27,909 nucleotides of DNA, taken from contig DASTGO010000176.1 of the NCBI GenBank assembly GCA_035719045.1, positions 1 through 27,909 of the forward strand, in the 5' to 3' direction. Of this stretch, positions 1 through 7,269 are shown in pieces (the stretch's first letter is position 1; every line of letters begins with the position of its first letter). The notes under the pieces are model-generated. The model was not told where the DNA came from. It ran no database searches and saw nothing but the letters and a program-made list of their open reading frames with translations. The translations under genes and the position numbers were made by a program. The stretch is from DASTGO01 sp035719045. Its GTDB lineage: Bacteria > Actinomycetota > Actinomycetes > Actinomycetales > Kineosporiaceae.

Positions 1-260
1 GGGAGGGGATCGGCCGGCTCGGACCCGAGCACAGCGTCTCTTCCCTGTACCGGGCGGCGGCGGAACTGTTGGCCCGGGACAACGAGGTCGGTGAGGCTGT
101 CGAGTTGCTCCGGGAGGGGATCGGCCGGCTCGGACCCGAGCACAGCGTCTCTTCCCTGTACCGGGCGGCGGCGGAACTATTGGCCCGGGACAACAAGGTC
201 GGTGAGGCTGTCGAGCTGCTCCGGGAGGGGATCGGTCGGGTCGGACCCGAGCACAGGCGT
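1..260 (+). repeat. 111-bp in-frame tandem repeats, two near-identical copies plus partial third
   Basis: Units begin at 1, 112 and 223 with the same GGGAGGGGATCGG start. By eye, copies 1 and 2 differ at only three of 111 bases, while copy 3 diverges after about 40 bases. The period is 37 codons, so copy number can change without breaking the frame. The array continues beyond the left edge. Confidence 0.9.
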
Positions 261-902
261 GAACTGGTCCCTACCCAAGCTGCAATTCTGACGAGATCGG
301 GGGACTATCGCAGCGCGACAGACATCCTCGTCTCCGAGGCGCTGTCAACAGAGCGAGGGGGCAGGAGATATGCCGAGCATGCACTCCTTACGGCCTTTGG
401 GATTCAAGATGCCGACCTGTTGAACGAGACTGCCAGATCGTTGGAAGCCGTCATCTCTGAGTCACCCGGGACGCGAGCCCTTGTCGAGTGTCTTGTTCTC
501 CAACTGCGTGACGACTGGTCTGGTGCGGCTGCCGTTCCGGCGAAGCCGAGTATGTCGTCGTATGCGACTCTGCTCGGGGAGAAGGCATTCAGCGCCATGT
601 GTGCGGGGGACCCTGAGGAGGCCTCAAGGTTCGTAGACTTGATGAGAGAACGTCGTGGAACTTCGGGAGTATTGAACTGGATAAAGGCCGTTGTGGCCTA
701 TCAGCGGAGCGACCTTGCGGGGGTCCATCGCCACTTGGGCGACTTTGTTCAGCGACCACTTCGCGCAGAAGAGTTGTCGGATGATCTGCTTTGGGTCCGC
801 TTATGGGCAGAAGATCAAGACTTCGGAGTGCGGCCAAGGTTTTACTTTCCGCGTCTGCCAGCAGTTCTGACTGGGCTTGAGACCGACTTGACAGTTTCCT
901 AA
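3..902 (+). CDS. TPR-like helical repeat protein, C-terminal part (5' end outside window)
   Basis: The frame is open from the window's left edge to a TAA at 900-902, so this is the 3' end of a longer gene; a TTG at 69 is in frame but lies inside a repeat and is not a believable start. The first ~75 codons consist of a 37-residue unit (core LYRAAAELLARDN, then VGEAVELLREGIGR and LGPEHS), present twice almost perfectly and a third time partly. Its helix-turn-helix spacing and Ala/Leu pattern fit a TPR or SEL1-like superhelix, which is usually a protein-binding scaffold. The following ~200 residues are helical, less repetitive, and unknown to me. GC content falls visibly after base 270, unlike the neighbours, which suggests separate ancestry. 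The role cannot be told without the N-terminal domains, which in such proteins are often NTPase or signalling modules. Confidence 0.6.
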   Translation, partial: EGIGRLGPEHSVSSLYRAAAELLARDNEVGEAVELLREGIGRLGPEHSVSSLYRAAAELLARDNKVGEAVELLREGIGRVGPEHRRELVPTQAAILTRSGDYRSATDILVSEALSTERGGRRYAEHALLTAFGIQDADLLNETARSLEAVISESPGTRALVECLVLQLRDDWSGAAAVPAKPSMSSYATLLGEKAFSAMCAGDPEEASRFVDLMRERRGTSGVLNWIKAVVAYQRSDLAGVHRHLGDFVQRPLRAEELSDDLLWVRLWAEDQDFGVRPRFYFPRLPAVLTGLETDLTVS

Positions 903-953
903 GTGGTCAGATTCGTTAATCCGTCGTGGGGTGGTCACGCCGCCAGCCGGTGA

Positions 954-1079
954 TCGTTCCAGATCGGCCTGGGTGAGCCGGGCCAAAGGCTTCCCGGTCT
1001 GGATCAGCAGCCGTCCGACGACCTGCGAGCCGACCGCGGTCCTGGTTCGTTCGGTGAAACCCAGTTCCGTCCCAACGCA
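954..1079 (-). pseudogene. possible remnant of a tyrosine-recombinase-like N-terminal domain
   Basis: On the minus strand the open stretch reads ...GTELGFTERTRTAVGSQ followed by VVGRLLIQTGKPLARLTQ and ADLER. The pattern 'GRLL..TGKPL..LT.ADL' resembles the SAM-like N-terminal segment of some actinobacterial integrase-type recombinases. It has no start codon with a ribosome-binding site and no catalytic domain, and it runs into the antisense of the upstream TPR gene. The assignment comes from remembered family patterns only and is weak; the stretch could be ordinary intergenic DNA. Nothing else was seen in 903-1126. Confidence 0.25.
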
Positions 1080-1126
1080 AGACGGGACTGCGGCATGAGC
1101 GCTCCAACGCTCTCAGTCGCAACGGT

Positions 1127-2710
1127 TCAGCCGATGTCGCGGCGGCGGAACCTGGTCAGCCCGGCGATGCCGAGCAGGGCCGCCACCCCGGTGAGCCAGG
1201 CCAGCGGCGTGACGGTGAAGTCCGCCCCCGGCAGCTTGGGCACATGCGCGAACGGGGAGAGGTCGACCGCCCAGTCGCTGAGGCCGAGGAACACCCCGAA
1301 CTCCACCAGCAGGACACAGGTGATCAGGGCCGCCCAGGTCAGGGTGGCCAGCCGGGGGGACAGCCCGAAGAGGGCCACGCCGATCCCGGTGAGCACCCAG
1401 GCCGCGGGCAGCTGCGCCAGGCTGGCACCGGTGATCCGCAGCGCCTGGCCGACCGGGTCGTGGACCTGCAGGCCGTAGACCGCGCCGGTGACGGCCCCGA
1501 ACACCGCCAGCAGCAGGGCGGTTCCGCCGACGGAGAAGGTGAGGTGGCTCAGCGCCCAGCGGATCCGGCTGACCCGGGTCGCCAGCAGCGGCTCCACATG
1601 TCCGGCGCTCTCCTCCGCGCGCAGCCGCAGGGTCGCCTGCACGGTGTACGCCGTGACGGTCAGTCCCGCGATCCCGACCACGGCGGCGAGGAACTGGTCG
1701 ACGAGCGCCTTGCGCCCGCCCATCCGGGCGAGCACGTCGAGCATCTGCTGGCTGATGTTCGTGGCACTGCTGATCCCCCGCACGGCTCCACCCATCGCCG
1801 CTGCGGCCAGGGCCACCCCGATCACCCAGCCGAGCAGGGATCCACGGTGTTGGCGCCAGGCCAGGCCGAGCGGGCCGGCCAGCTCCGGGCCTGCGGCGGG
1901 CGCGGCGGGCCGCTCGGGGATCAGACCGGCTCCGACGTCACGCCTGGCCCGGAGCACATAGGCCGCCGTGAGCAGCGCGGCGACCAGGCCGGCGAACAGC
2001 CCGGCCACCCACCACTGCTCGCCGGCGTAGGCGCGGATGCGGATCGCCCAGCCGATCGGGCTGACCCAGCTCAGCCAGGTGGGTCCGGTGTCTCCGAGCG
2101 CGCGCAGCAGGTAGGCCCCGCCGAGGGTGGCCGAGGTGATGCCGGTCGCGGTCCGGGCGGCGGTGGTGAGCTGGGCGCAGACGGCGGCGATCGCGGCGAA
2201 CGCCATCCCGGACAGCCCGATCGCCAGCCCCAGGGCGAGGGAGCCCGGTGCGGGCATCCCGGCCTTCAGCAGGCCCAGCACCGTGACCAGCATGGTCCCG
2301 GCGTCGGCCAGGGCGACGGTGAGCAGGCCCGCGGTGAGCGCCGCGTGTCGGCCGACGACCGTGGAGCCGACCAGTTCGAGGCGGCCGCTCTCCTCCTCGG
2401 TGCGGGTGTGCCGGATCAGGGTGAGGACGCTCATCAGGCCGGCCAGGATGAACGTCGTCGCGCCGACCTTCCACGCCGTCAGGCCGCCGAGGGAGACCCG
2501 GAACAGCGGGCCGCCCATCGCGACCAGGGAGGGGCTGTCCACCACGCCGGTGATCGCCGCGAGATCCGCTGCGGTCGGGTAGAGCTTGCGGTAGTTGGCG
2601 GCGGTCGCGGCGGGCAGGATGCCGATGACGACCACCCACAGCGGCAGCCGGACCCGGTCCAGGCGCAGGGCCAGCCGGGTCAGCGCGACGGTGCCGGCGA
2701 GGGAGGTCAT
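1127..2710 (-). CDS. ABC-2 type exporter permease, ~12 membrane segments
   Basis: A 527-residue membrane protein starting at MTSLAGTVALTRLALRLDRV. It consists of two similar halves, each with an N-terminal amphipathic stretch then about six hydrophobic segments (first near residues 20-40; second half begins near 260 with GLAWRQHRGSLLGWVIG). This layout and length match the actinobacterial 'exporter of polyketide antibiotics' ABC-2 permeases, which pump hydrophobic drugs or antibiotics out of the cell with a partner ATPase. The ATG at 2710 was chosen because it overlaps the ATPase stop by 4 bp (ATGA), giving translational coupling; longer reading upstream is only a shadow of the ATPase gene. 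It is the last gene of the tetR-ATPase-permease operon. The substrate is unknown. Confidence 0.88.
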   Translation of the reverse strand: MTSLAGTVALTRLALRLDRVRLPLWVVVIGILPAATAANYRKLYPTAADLAAITGVVDSPSLVAMGGPLFRVSLGGLTAWKVGATTFILAGLMSVLTLIRHTRTEEESGRLELVGSTVVGRHAALTAGLLTVALADAGTMLVTVLGLLKAGMPAPGSLALGLAIGLSGMAFAAIAAVCAQLTTAARTATGITSATLGGAYLLRALGDTGPTWLSWVSPIGWAIRIRAYAGEQWWVAGLFAGLVAALLTAAYVLRARRDVGAGLIPERPAAPAAGPELAGPLGLAWRQHRGSLLGWVIGVALAAAAMGGAVRGISSATNISQQMLDVLARMGGRKALVDQFLAAVVGIAGLTVTAYTVQATLRLRAEESAGHVEPLLATRVSRIRWALSHLTFSVGGTALLLAVFGAVTGAVYGLQVHDPVGQALRITGASLAQLPAAWVLTGIGVALFGLSPRLATLTWAALITCVLLVEFGVFLGLSDWAVDLSPFAHVPKLPGADFTVTPLAWLTGVAALLGIAGLTRFRRRDIG

Positions 2711-3612
2711 GCCGCGCTCCGGTCCGCCACGTAGTGGCGCAGGAACAGTTCCTCCAGCGTCGGCGGTCGGCTGACGAGATTGCGCACGCCGGCCTCGGTC
2801 AGGCAGGTGAGGGCAGCGGCCAGCGCCGCGGTGTCCACGGCGAAGCTGACCCGGTCGCCGTGGACCTGCAGGTCGTGGACACCGGGGAGGGTGGCGAGGC
2901 CGTCGGCGGGCCGGTCGAGTTCGGCGCGGATGGAGGTGCGGGTCAGGTGCCGCAGCTCGGCCAGGGTGCCGGTCTCCACGGCCCGCCCGTCCCGGATGAT
3001 CGTCACCCGGTCGCACAGGGCCTCGACCTCGGCGAGGATGTGGCTGGAGAGCAGCACGGTGCGGTCCCCGCGGTTCAGTTCCTCCCGGATCACCTGGCGG
3101 AACACGTCCTCCATCAAGGGGTCCAGCCCGGAGGTCGGCTCGTCGAGCAGGAGCAGTTCCACGTCGGAGGCGAGGGCGGCGACCAGGGCCACCTTCTGGC
3201 GGTTGCCCTTGGAGTAGGTCCGGGCCTTCTTGCGGGGGTCGAGGTCGAACCGCTCCAGCAGCTCGGCCCGGCGCCGGGCGTTGAGGCCGCCGCGCAGCCG
3301 GCCGAGCAGGTCGATGATCTCGCCGCCGGACAGGCCGGGCCACAGCGTGACATCGCCCGGCACGTAGGCCAGCCGCCGGTGCAGGGTGGTGGCCTCACGC
3401 CACGGATCCCCGCCGAGCAGCCGGGCCGTTCCGCCGTCGGCGTTCATCAGGCCGAGCAGGACCCGCAGGGTGGTGGTCTTGCCCGCACCGTTGGGGCCGA
3501 GGAAGCCGTGCACCTCCCCGGTCCGCACGGACAGGTCGAGCCCGTCGAGGGCGCGGGTGGTCCCGAAGGTCTTCACCAGTCCGGTCACGGTCACGGCATC
3601 GGCACCGGTCAT
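2707..3612 (-). CDS. ABC exporter ATP-binding protein (drug-resistance type)
   Basis: 301 residues. Walker A is GPNGAGKTTT (around residue 39), the signature is the variant YSKGNRQK instead of LSGGQ, Walker B is LLLLDEPTSGLDP, and the H-loop is LLSSHILAEVE. The C-terminal ~80 residues form the extra domain common in DrrA/CcmA-type ATPases. It powers the permease encoded just downstream, with which it overlaps by 4 bp. The start at 3612 has a clear AGGAGG ribosome-binding site about 8 bases upstream, and the gene follows the tetR stop by 11 bp. The SKGN-type signature is known in this subfamily (Streptomyces DrrA-like and Bacillus YhaQ-like proteins), so it is not a sign of decay. Probable function: export of a toxic or self-made compound when the TetR repressor is released. 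Confidence 0.92.
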   Translation of the reverse strand: MTGADAVTVTGLVKTFGTTRALDGLDLSVRTGEVHGFLGPNGAGKTTTLRVLLGLMNADGGTARLLGGDPWREATTLHRRLAYVPGDVTLWPGLSGGEIIDLLGRLRGGLNARRRAELLERFDLDPRKKARTYSKGNRQKVALVAALASDVELLLLDEPTSGLDPLMEDVFRQVIREELNRGDRTVLLSSHILAEVEALCDRVTIIRDGRAVETGTLAELRHLTRTSIRAELDRPADGLATLPGVHDLQVHGDRVSFAVDTAALAAALTCLTEAGVRNLVSRPPTLEELFLRHYVADRSAA

Positions 3613-3623
3613 CGCGGGCCTCC

Positions 3624-4298
3624 TCACGGCTCGGCGGGCAGGGGAGTGGCCAGGAGCGCATCGCGGGCGGAGTGCGCCAGCTCCGGGCTCATCAGGGCAT
3701 GCGCATAGATGTCCAGCAGGGCGAGGGCGACCTGCCGGTCCCCGGCGGGGGAGGTGATGTCCACCCCGAGCACCCGGGACAGCTGTGCCTGCAGCAGCGG
3801 GACTCCGAGGGCCATCGCCGTGCACACCGCGGCCCGGGTGCGGCGGTCGACGAAGTGAGGCTCCTCGTCGGCGTGACCGTTCTCCTCGGGCAGGGCCAGG
3901 AAGGTCTCGGTCGAGGTCACCATCTCGTCGAAGAGGGTCTCCAGCGTGGTGGAACCCTCCGCCAGGGCCCGGGCGAGGTAGGCCTGGAACGGGCGGACGG
4001 CTTCCCGGGACACCACGGCGGCGTCCAGCTCCCCGCGCCTGCTCCCGGCCATCAGCAGATCGCTCAGCCTGCGGATCTCCTTGAGGATGTGGGCGTCGAC
4101 GGTGTCGCGCAGCTCCTGCTTGGAGCCGAAGTGGTGCCGGACCAGCCCGGGGGAGACCCCGGCCGCCCCCGCGATGCCACGGATCGTCGTCCGCTCGAAT
4201 CCGTGTGCGGTGAACTGGGCCAGGGCCGCCTGGCGGATCCGGGCCCGCGCCGTCAGATCCTCGAACGCCGGATCGCCGCCCGCCTGCGTGCCCGCCAT
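3624..4298 (-). CDS. TetR/AcrR family transcriptional regulator
   Basis: 224 residues. The N-terminal DNA-binding domain (about 17-65) has the TetR pattern: IRQAALAQFTAHGFERTT, IRGIAGAAGVSPGLVRHHF, then GSKQELRDTVD. The ligand-binding C-terminal part is divergent, as usual. The start at 4298 follows a GGGGG-rich weak ribosome-binding site; upstream in-frame codons extend far into intergenic DNA and lack support. It is the first gene of the operon with the ABC exporter (11-bp gap to the ATPase), so it most likely represses its own promoter and the exporter and responds to the exported compound. This inference rests on gene order and on the family's usual behaviour. Confidence 0.9.
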   Translation of the reverse strand: MAGTQAGGDPAFEDLTARARIRQAALAQFTAHGFERTTIRGIAGAAGVSPGLVRHHFGSKQELRDTVDAHILKEIRRLSDLLMAGSRRGELDAAVVSREAVRPFQAYLARALAEGSTTLETLFDEMVTSTETFLALPEENGHADEEPHFVDRRTRAAVCTAMALGVPLLQAQLSRVLGVDITSPAGDRQVALALLDIYAHALMSPELAHSARDALLATPLPAEP

Positions 4299-4327
4299 CG
4301 CGGCACCCCCTGCCCGTAGGTACGGCC

Positions 4328-4356
4328 ACTGTACGTTCGGGTAGTGAGCTGTACAA
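4328..4356 (-). promoter_or_regulatory. sigma70-type promoter for tetR-ABC exporter operon
   Basis: On the minus strand, TTGTAC (4351-4356) and TACAGT (4328-4333) are separated by exactly 17 bp, each matching four of six consensus bases, 30 bp upstream of the tetR start. A direct repeat CTGTAC (4329-4334 and 4349-4354, 20 bp apart) overlaps both elements and may be where the TetR protein binds. Confidence 0.5.
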
Positions 4357-4536
4357 GCGTATAGCCGGGTGAGGGGGCATGGCGGGTGCCCGGTCTGGAG
4401 GGGGCGGGGCGCTCGGGTGAGGGGCGGGAGGGAGCCTGTCCAGGCGGCACGGGGGCGGATGGCAGGCCCCGGCGGCGGCCCCCGCCTGCGGGAAGCCGTT
4501 TCGCGCGGGCCGGCCTGACCGGGAGAATCCCCGTCG

Positions 4537-4875
4537 GTGACGGTGGAGCAGACGTTGGTGAAGGTGGAGGCCGACCTGGCCGCCGGGGACGTGCCGATGG
4601 CACGCCAGCGGTTGCAGGGTCTGGTGGGCAGCTTCCCGCAACGGCTGGACCTGCGGGAGCGCCCGGCCGAACTGCTGGAGCAGGCTCGGGCGCACACCGG
4701 GGACGTCGCGCTGACCTACCCGGGGTTGCGGGGGCGCGACTGGTCCCCGAAGGAGTCGGGGGGCCTGGATGACGTGGCGGGCATGACGGCCGTGCTCACC
4801 GTGCTCGGCCTGTTCTGTCTCGGGGTGCTCGACGGTGCACGGGTGCTGCTGTCGTGGCTGGTCGGACTGCTCTGA
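4537..4875 (+). CDS. small DUF6584-like protein with C-terminal membrane segment
   Basis: 112 residues with a GTG start, preceded by GGGAGA 10 bases upstream. The N-terminal ~50 residues (VEADLAAGDVPMARQRLQGL, then VGSFPQRLDLRER) closely follow the actinobacterial DUF6584 pattern, a helical TPR-like domain of unknown function. Past residue 50 the usual pattern is lost, and the end (about 82-110, TAVLTVLGLFCLGVLDGARV) is one hydrophobic helix. This could be a natural membrane-anchored variant or the result of old deletion or frameshift. The gene stands alone between the divergent TetR operon and the convergent ABM gene. The function is unknown. Confidence 0.65.
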   Translation: MTVEQTLVKVEADLAAGDVPMARQRLQGLVGSFPQRLDLRERPAELLEQARAHTGDVALTYPGLRGRDWSPKESGGLDDVAGMTAVLTVLGLFCLGVLDGARVLLSWLVGLL

Positions 4876-4935
4876 CCCGCCGTAGCGGCCCGCCCTGGCG
4901 GCAGCCCTGGCCGGGCTCGCCGAGACGCTCGACCG

Positions 4936-5280
4936 CTACGGGGAGGACGCCCACGACAGGTCGGTGATCACGCCGGGGCCCTGGAAGCCCAGACCCGGGC
5001 GGGGCGCGAAGAGTTCCACCCGCAGCGCGGCCGCAAGGAAGGGGCTGACCAGGGCCCAGCACCGGTCGAACCGTCCCGAGTCCTCGAAGTCCGCGCGCTC
5101 CTCAAGGCTTTCCCAGAGCACCTCGACGAGATAGGTCGACGGGCGCTCCACTCCCTGGGAGACCGTGAACTTCCGGAATCCCCTGGACATGAAGACCCGC
5201 TGCCGCACCTCGCACAGCGCTGCCTCGAAGTCCGCCTCCCGGCCGGGCAGGACCATGGCCTCCAGTCGCTCCTGAATCAT
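4936..5280 (-). CDS. ABM-domain protein (antibiotic biosynthesis monooxygenase-like)
   Basis: 114 residues, about the full length of a single ABM ferredoxin-like fold. Visible family features are LEAMVLPGREADFEAAL at the start, a middle GFRKFTVSQGVERPSTYLV strand pair, then WESLEERADFEDSGRF. Members include small cofactor-free monooxygenases, haem-degrading enzymes and quinone-modifying proteins; many have no tested activity. The ATG at 5280 has only a poor ribosome-binding site. The gene converges with the DUF6584-like gene and is isolated from the secreted-protein gene upstream by a strong hairpin. The substrate cannot be inferred. Confidence 0.75.
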   Translation of the reverse strand: MIQERLEAMVLPGREADFEAALCEVRQRVFMSRGFRKFTVSQGVERPSTYLVEVLWESLEERADFEDSGRFDRCWALVSPFLAAALRVELFAPRPGLGFQGPGVITDLSWASSP

Positions 5281-5364
5281 CTCGCCACCCTAGCCGCGAT
5301 CGGTGGCCGCGGTTCGGGTGCCGAGGTGAGCCCGTGAGTCCTGTCGGCCGTAGCGGCGGATGAC

Positions 5365-5409
5365 GGACAGGTCATGGCCGGACGCCAGATGACTGGCCAG
5401 GACCTGTCC
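5365..5409 (-). terminator. long two-part stem-loop downstream of the secreted protein gene
   Basis: GGACAGGTC (5365-5373) pairs perfectly with GACCTGTCC (5401-5409); inside it TGGCC (5375-5379) pairs with GGCCA (5395-5399), separated by one mismatched base pair and closing a 15-nt loop. It lies 34 bp after the secreted-protein stop and before the ABM gene. There is no T-run, as is usual in high-GC actinobacteria. Confidence 0.6.
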
Positions 5410-5442
5410 GCCGCCCCGATGACATCGGCTGTGATGTGGTGA

Positions 5443-5955
5443 CTATCGGCCGAAACCGGTCCACGACCACCAGTCTGAACCGTGACCGTTCCAGCCCCGA
5501 CCGTTCCAGCCCTGACCGTTCCAGCCCTGACCGTTCCAGCCCTGGCCGTTCCAGCCCTGGCCGTTCCAGCCCTGGCTCGCCTGGCCCTGGTTGGCCGTGC
5601 AGGTGGCCTGACTGGTTCGGCCCGAGGCCGAGCCGCTGGCGACGACTGCGCCATCGATGGTGATCTTGCACGTGACCTTGCCTCCGCCGGTCGGGCGGGC
5701 GGTCAGGGTCACCTTGACGGTCGAGTCTGAACTGATGACCGTCTTGCTCCATGGCGCGGTGACCGTGGTGTCGGTGTTCTGCGCCGCATCTGAGTTGCTG
5801 ACGGCGTAGGCCACGGCGGCCTGGCCGCTCTGACCGCCGACCTCCAGCACCACGGTCTTCTTGCTGCTGCCAGCAGCATTGGCCGCGCCCGCGGCGAGTC
5901 CGATGCCCAGCAGTGCGACGCCGGCGAGAGCGGCGGTGCGAGCCAACTTGCGCAT
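5443..5955 (-). CDS. secreted MmpS-like domain protein with six GWNGQ repeats at the C-terminus
   Basis: 170 residues. Residues 1-27 form a classic Sec signal peptide (MRKLARTAALAGVALLGIGL, then AAGAANA with a cut site near ANA-A). Residues ~34-120 match the MmpS-type beta-sandwich fold: VAYAVSNSD...TAPWSKTV...VTLTARPTGGGKVTCKITIDG...ATCT, with two cysteines (96 and 119) positioned for a disulfide. MmpS proteins assist lipid or siderophore exporters or stand alone at the cell surface. Residues 129-158 are six tandem GWNGQ-type units, followed by DWWSWTGFGR; the tail carries nine tryptophans. The ATG at 5955 has a good GGAAGG ribosome-binding site. No MmpL gene is nearby. The tail resembles nothing I recognise; surface adhesion, carbohydrate or cell-wall binding, or self-assembly are guesses. 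Confidence 0.78.
   Translation of the reverse strand: MRKLARTAALAGVALLGIGLAAGAANAAGSSKKTVVLEVGGQSGQAAVAYAVSNSDAAQNTDTTVTAPWSKTVISSDSTVKVTLTARPTGGGKVTCKITIDGAVVASGSASGRTSQATCTANQGQASQGWNGQGWNGQGWNGQGWNGQGWNGRGWNGHGSDWWSWTGFGR
5486..5575 (-). repeat. six 15-bp tandem repeats encoding GWNGQ units
   Basis: The plus strand shows CCGTTCCAGCCCTGA or CCGTTCCAGCCCTGG six times in a row with only 1-2 base changes. The length is a multiple of three, so it sits in frame inside the secreted protein gene. Confidence 0.95.
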
Positions 5956-6038
5956 GTCTGCCTTCCTGGTCGGAACGGGTAAGGCCGAGATCCACGCCTA
6001 CGCTCGGGGACAGGCCCCTACCCGGCATAGCCACGGCC

Positions 6039-6083
6039 TCCGGTTACAGCGGATGGACCAGAACCGCGGGCTTCCGGTTACAG
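6039..6083 (-). promoter_or_regulatory. pair of identical 11-bp direct repeats upstream of the secreted protein gene
   Basis: CTGTAACCGGA on the minus strand occurs at 6039-6049 and 6073-6083, 34 bp apart, about 84-128 bp upstream of the secreted-protein start. Direct repeats in a promoter region can be activator or repressor sites, but no protein is assigned. The rest of the 510-bp space 5956-6465 holds an inverted GGGTAT/ATACCC pair (6090-6131), a cupin remnant and a terminator. Confidence 0.3.
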
Positions 6084-6246
6084 GGCTCGGGGTATTCGGC
6101 TGACCGGATCTGCCCAACTGCGGACATACCCGCACCATTGCCGCCGTTGAGGAGACTCGGCCCGGTCTGGTGGGACTGCCGGGCGCTGGGGGTGCAGGCC
6201 TGGTCCGGCCCTTCACCGACACCGCCCGCGTCGAGCCGGCCGCGGC

Positions 6247-6411
6247 ACTGGAGGATTCCGCCTTGGAGAGCACGGGCTCGCCACGATCGAGGTCGAGGGC
6301 AGTCCCCGGCTGGAGGTGGGTCCGGGGGACGTCGGGCTGTTGCCGGCCGGGGCCCGGACGGTCTGGACCGTGCACGAGACGCTGCGCAAGGTCTACCTGG
6401 CCCGGCCGTGA
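6247..6411 (+). pseudogene. cupin (DUF861/EutQ-like) C-terminal remnant
   Basis: One plus-strand frame reads GLATIEVEG, then LEVGPGDVGLLPAGARTVW and TVHETLRKVY, ending in a TGA at 6409-6411. This is the well-known closing half of DUF861 cupins ('...EVGPGDV..FPAGT...W.VHETLRKVYV'). The first half of the barrel is missing: upstream in this frame only TGGFRLGEH looks related and there is no start codon with a ribosome-binding site. A GTG at 6170 opens another frame with no cupin similarity. I read it as a decayed gene with a deletion or frameshift. Confidence 0.6.
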
Positions 6412-6415
6412 CCGT

Positions 6416-6456
6416 GCGGAAGGGGCCGGACCGGACCATGGCCCGGCCCCTTCCGC
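6416..6456 (-). terminator. 14-bp-stem terminator at the end of the peptide transporter operon
   Basis: GCGGAAGGGGCCGG (6416-6429) pairs perfectly with CCGGCCCCTTCCGC (6443-6456) around a 13-nt loop, starting 10 bp past the last ATPase gene's stop. It also lies 5 bp after the cupin remnant stop and could work in both directions. Confidence 0.75.
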
Positions 6457-6465
6457 GCGGCGGGG

Positions 6466-7269
6466 TCAGCTCCGGCTGAGGGCGGGGGTCCAGCCGGGGC
6501 GTGGCGTGGATGCCAGCAGGACCCGGGTGTACTCCACCTGGGGCCGGTCGAGGATGTCGTCCGTGGTGCCCTGCTCGGCGATCCGGCCGTGCCGCAACAC
6601 GATCACGTCATGGGCGATCTGGCGGACGACGGCCAGGTCGTGGGTGATGAACACGTAGGCCGTCCCGGTGCGCGCCTGCAGTTCGTTGAGCAGGTTGAGC
6701 ACCTGGGCCTGGACCGACACGTCGAGCGCGGACACCGCCTCGTCGAGCACGACGACGCGGGGCTGGGCGGCCAGGGCACGCGCGATCGCCACCCGCTGCC
6801 GCTGCCCGCCGGACATGTTCCGGGGGGTCACCGAGGCGTGCCGGGCGGACAGGCCCACCGCGTCGAGCAGCTCCAGGACCCGGTCCCGCCGCTGTGCACG
6901 GTCCAGCCGGGTGTGCAGGGCGACTGCCTCGGCCACGGCGCCGCCGATGGTCTGGCGGGGGTCCAGCGAGGTGAACGGGTCCTGTGCCACCAGTTGCAGC
7001 TGGCTGCCCCGGTGCCGCCGGGCCCGGGTGGACCGGGCCGGACGGGTCCGGTCCTCCCCGCACACCTCGACCGTGCCGGAGGTCGCGGCATGCAGTCCGG
7101 TGAGGATGGCCCCGATCGTGGACTTGCCCGCTCCGGACTCCCCGACCAGGGCCAGGGTCCGGCCCGGTTCGACGGTGAACGAGACGTCATCCACGGCGGT
7201 GTGCGCCGCCTCACCGTGTCCGTAGCGCTTGACCAGGTTGCTCACCCGGATCACGGGCTCGGGGCTCAC
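6466..7269 (-). CDS. peptide/nickel-type ABC transporter ATPase (DppF/OppF-like)
   Basis: 267 residues with Walker A GESGAGKST (about 43-51), Q-loop LVAQDPFTSLDPRQ, signature MSGGQRQRVAIARAL, Walker B VVVLDEAVSALD and H-loop FITHDLAVV. The 'QDPFTSLDPR' block is typical of the second ATPase of oligopeptide importers. It ends soon after EYTRVLLASTPRPGW and lacks the C-terminal Cys-containing extension that its partner has. The GTG at 7269 has a GAGGAGGA ribosome-binding site and overlaps a 26-codon mini-ORF stop by 4 bp (GTGA). It is the last gene of the operon and a terminator follows. The DEA in place of DEP in Walker B is a tolerated variant. Confidence 0.92.
   Translation of the reverse strand: MSPEPVIRVSNLVKRYGHGEAAHTAVDDVSFTVEPGRTLALVGESGAGKSTIGAILTGLHAATSGTVEVCGEDRTRPARSTRARRHRGSQLQLVAQDPFTSLDPRQTIGGAVAEAVALHTRLDRAQRRDRVLELLDAVGLSARHASVTPRNMSGGQRQRVAIARALAAQPRVVVLDEAVSALDVSVQAQVLNLLNELQARTGTAYVFITHDLAVVRQIAHDVIVLRHGRIAEQGTTDDILDRPQVEYTRVLLASTPRPGWTPALSRS

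Noticed and set aside
1244..2734. Long plus-strand open frame opposite the ABC permease
   Set aside because: The protein is a Gln/Gly/Asp/Arg-rich low-complexity sequence typical of antisense reading of high-GC codons; the minus-strand permease has clear family features.
5486..5575. CRISPR or intergenic iteron array
   Set aside because: 15-bp units without spacers, in frame within a coding gene.
6090..6131. GGGTAT/ATACCC inverted repeat as operator or terminator
   Set aside because: Only 6 bp arms with a 30-bp gap; expected by chance in a region of this size.
6170..6658. GTG-initiated plus-strand frame over the cupin remnant
   Set aside because: It reads a different frame from the cupin-like segment and runs antisense into the ATPase gene.
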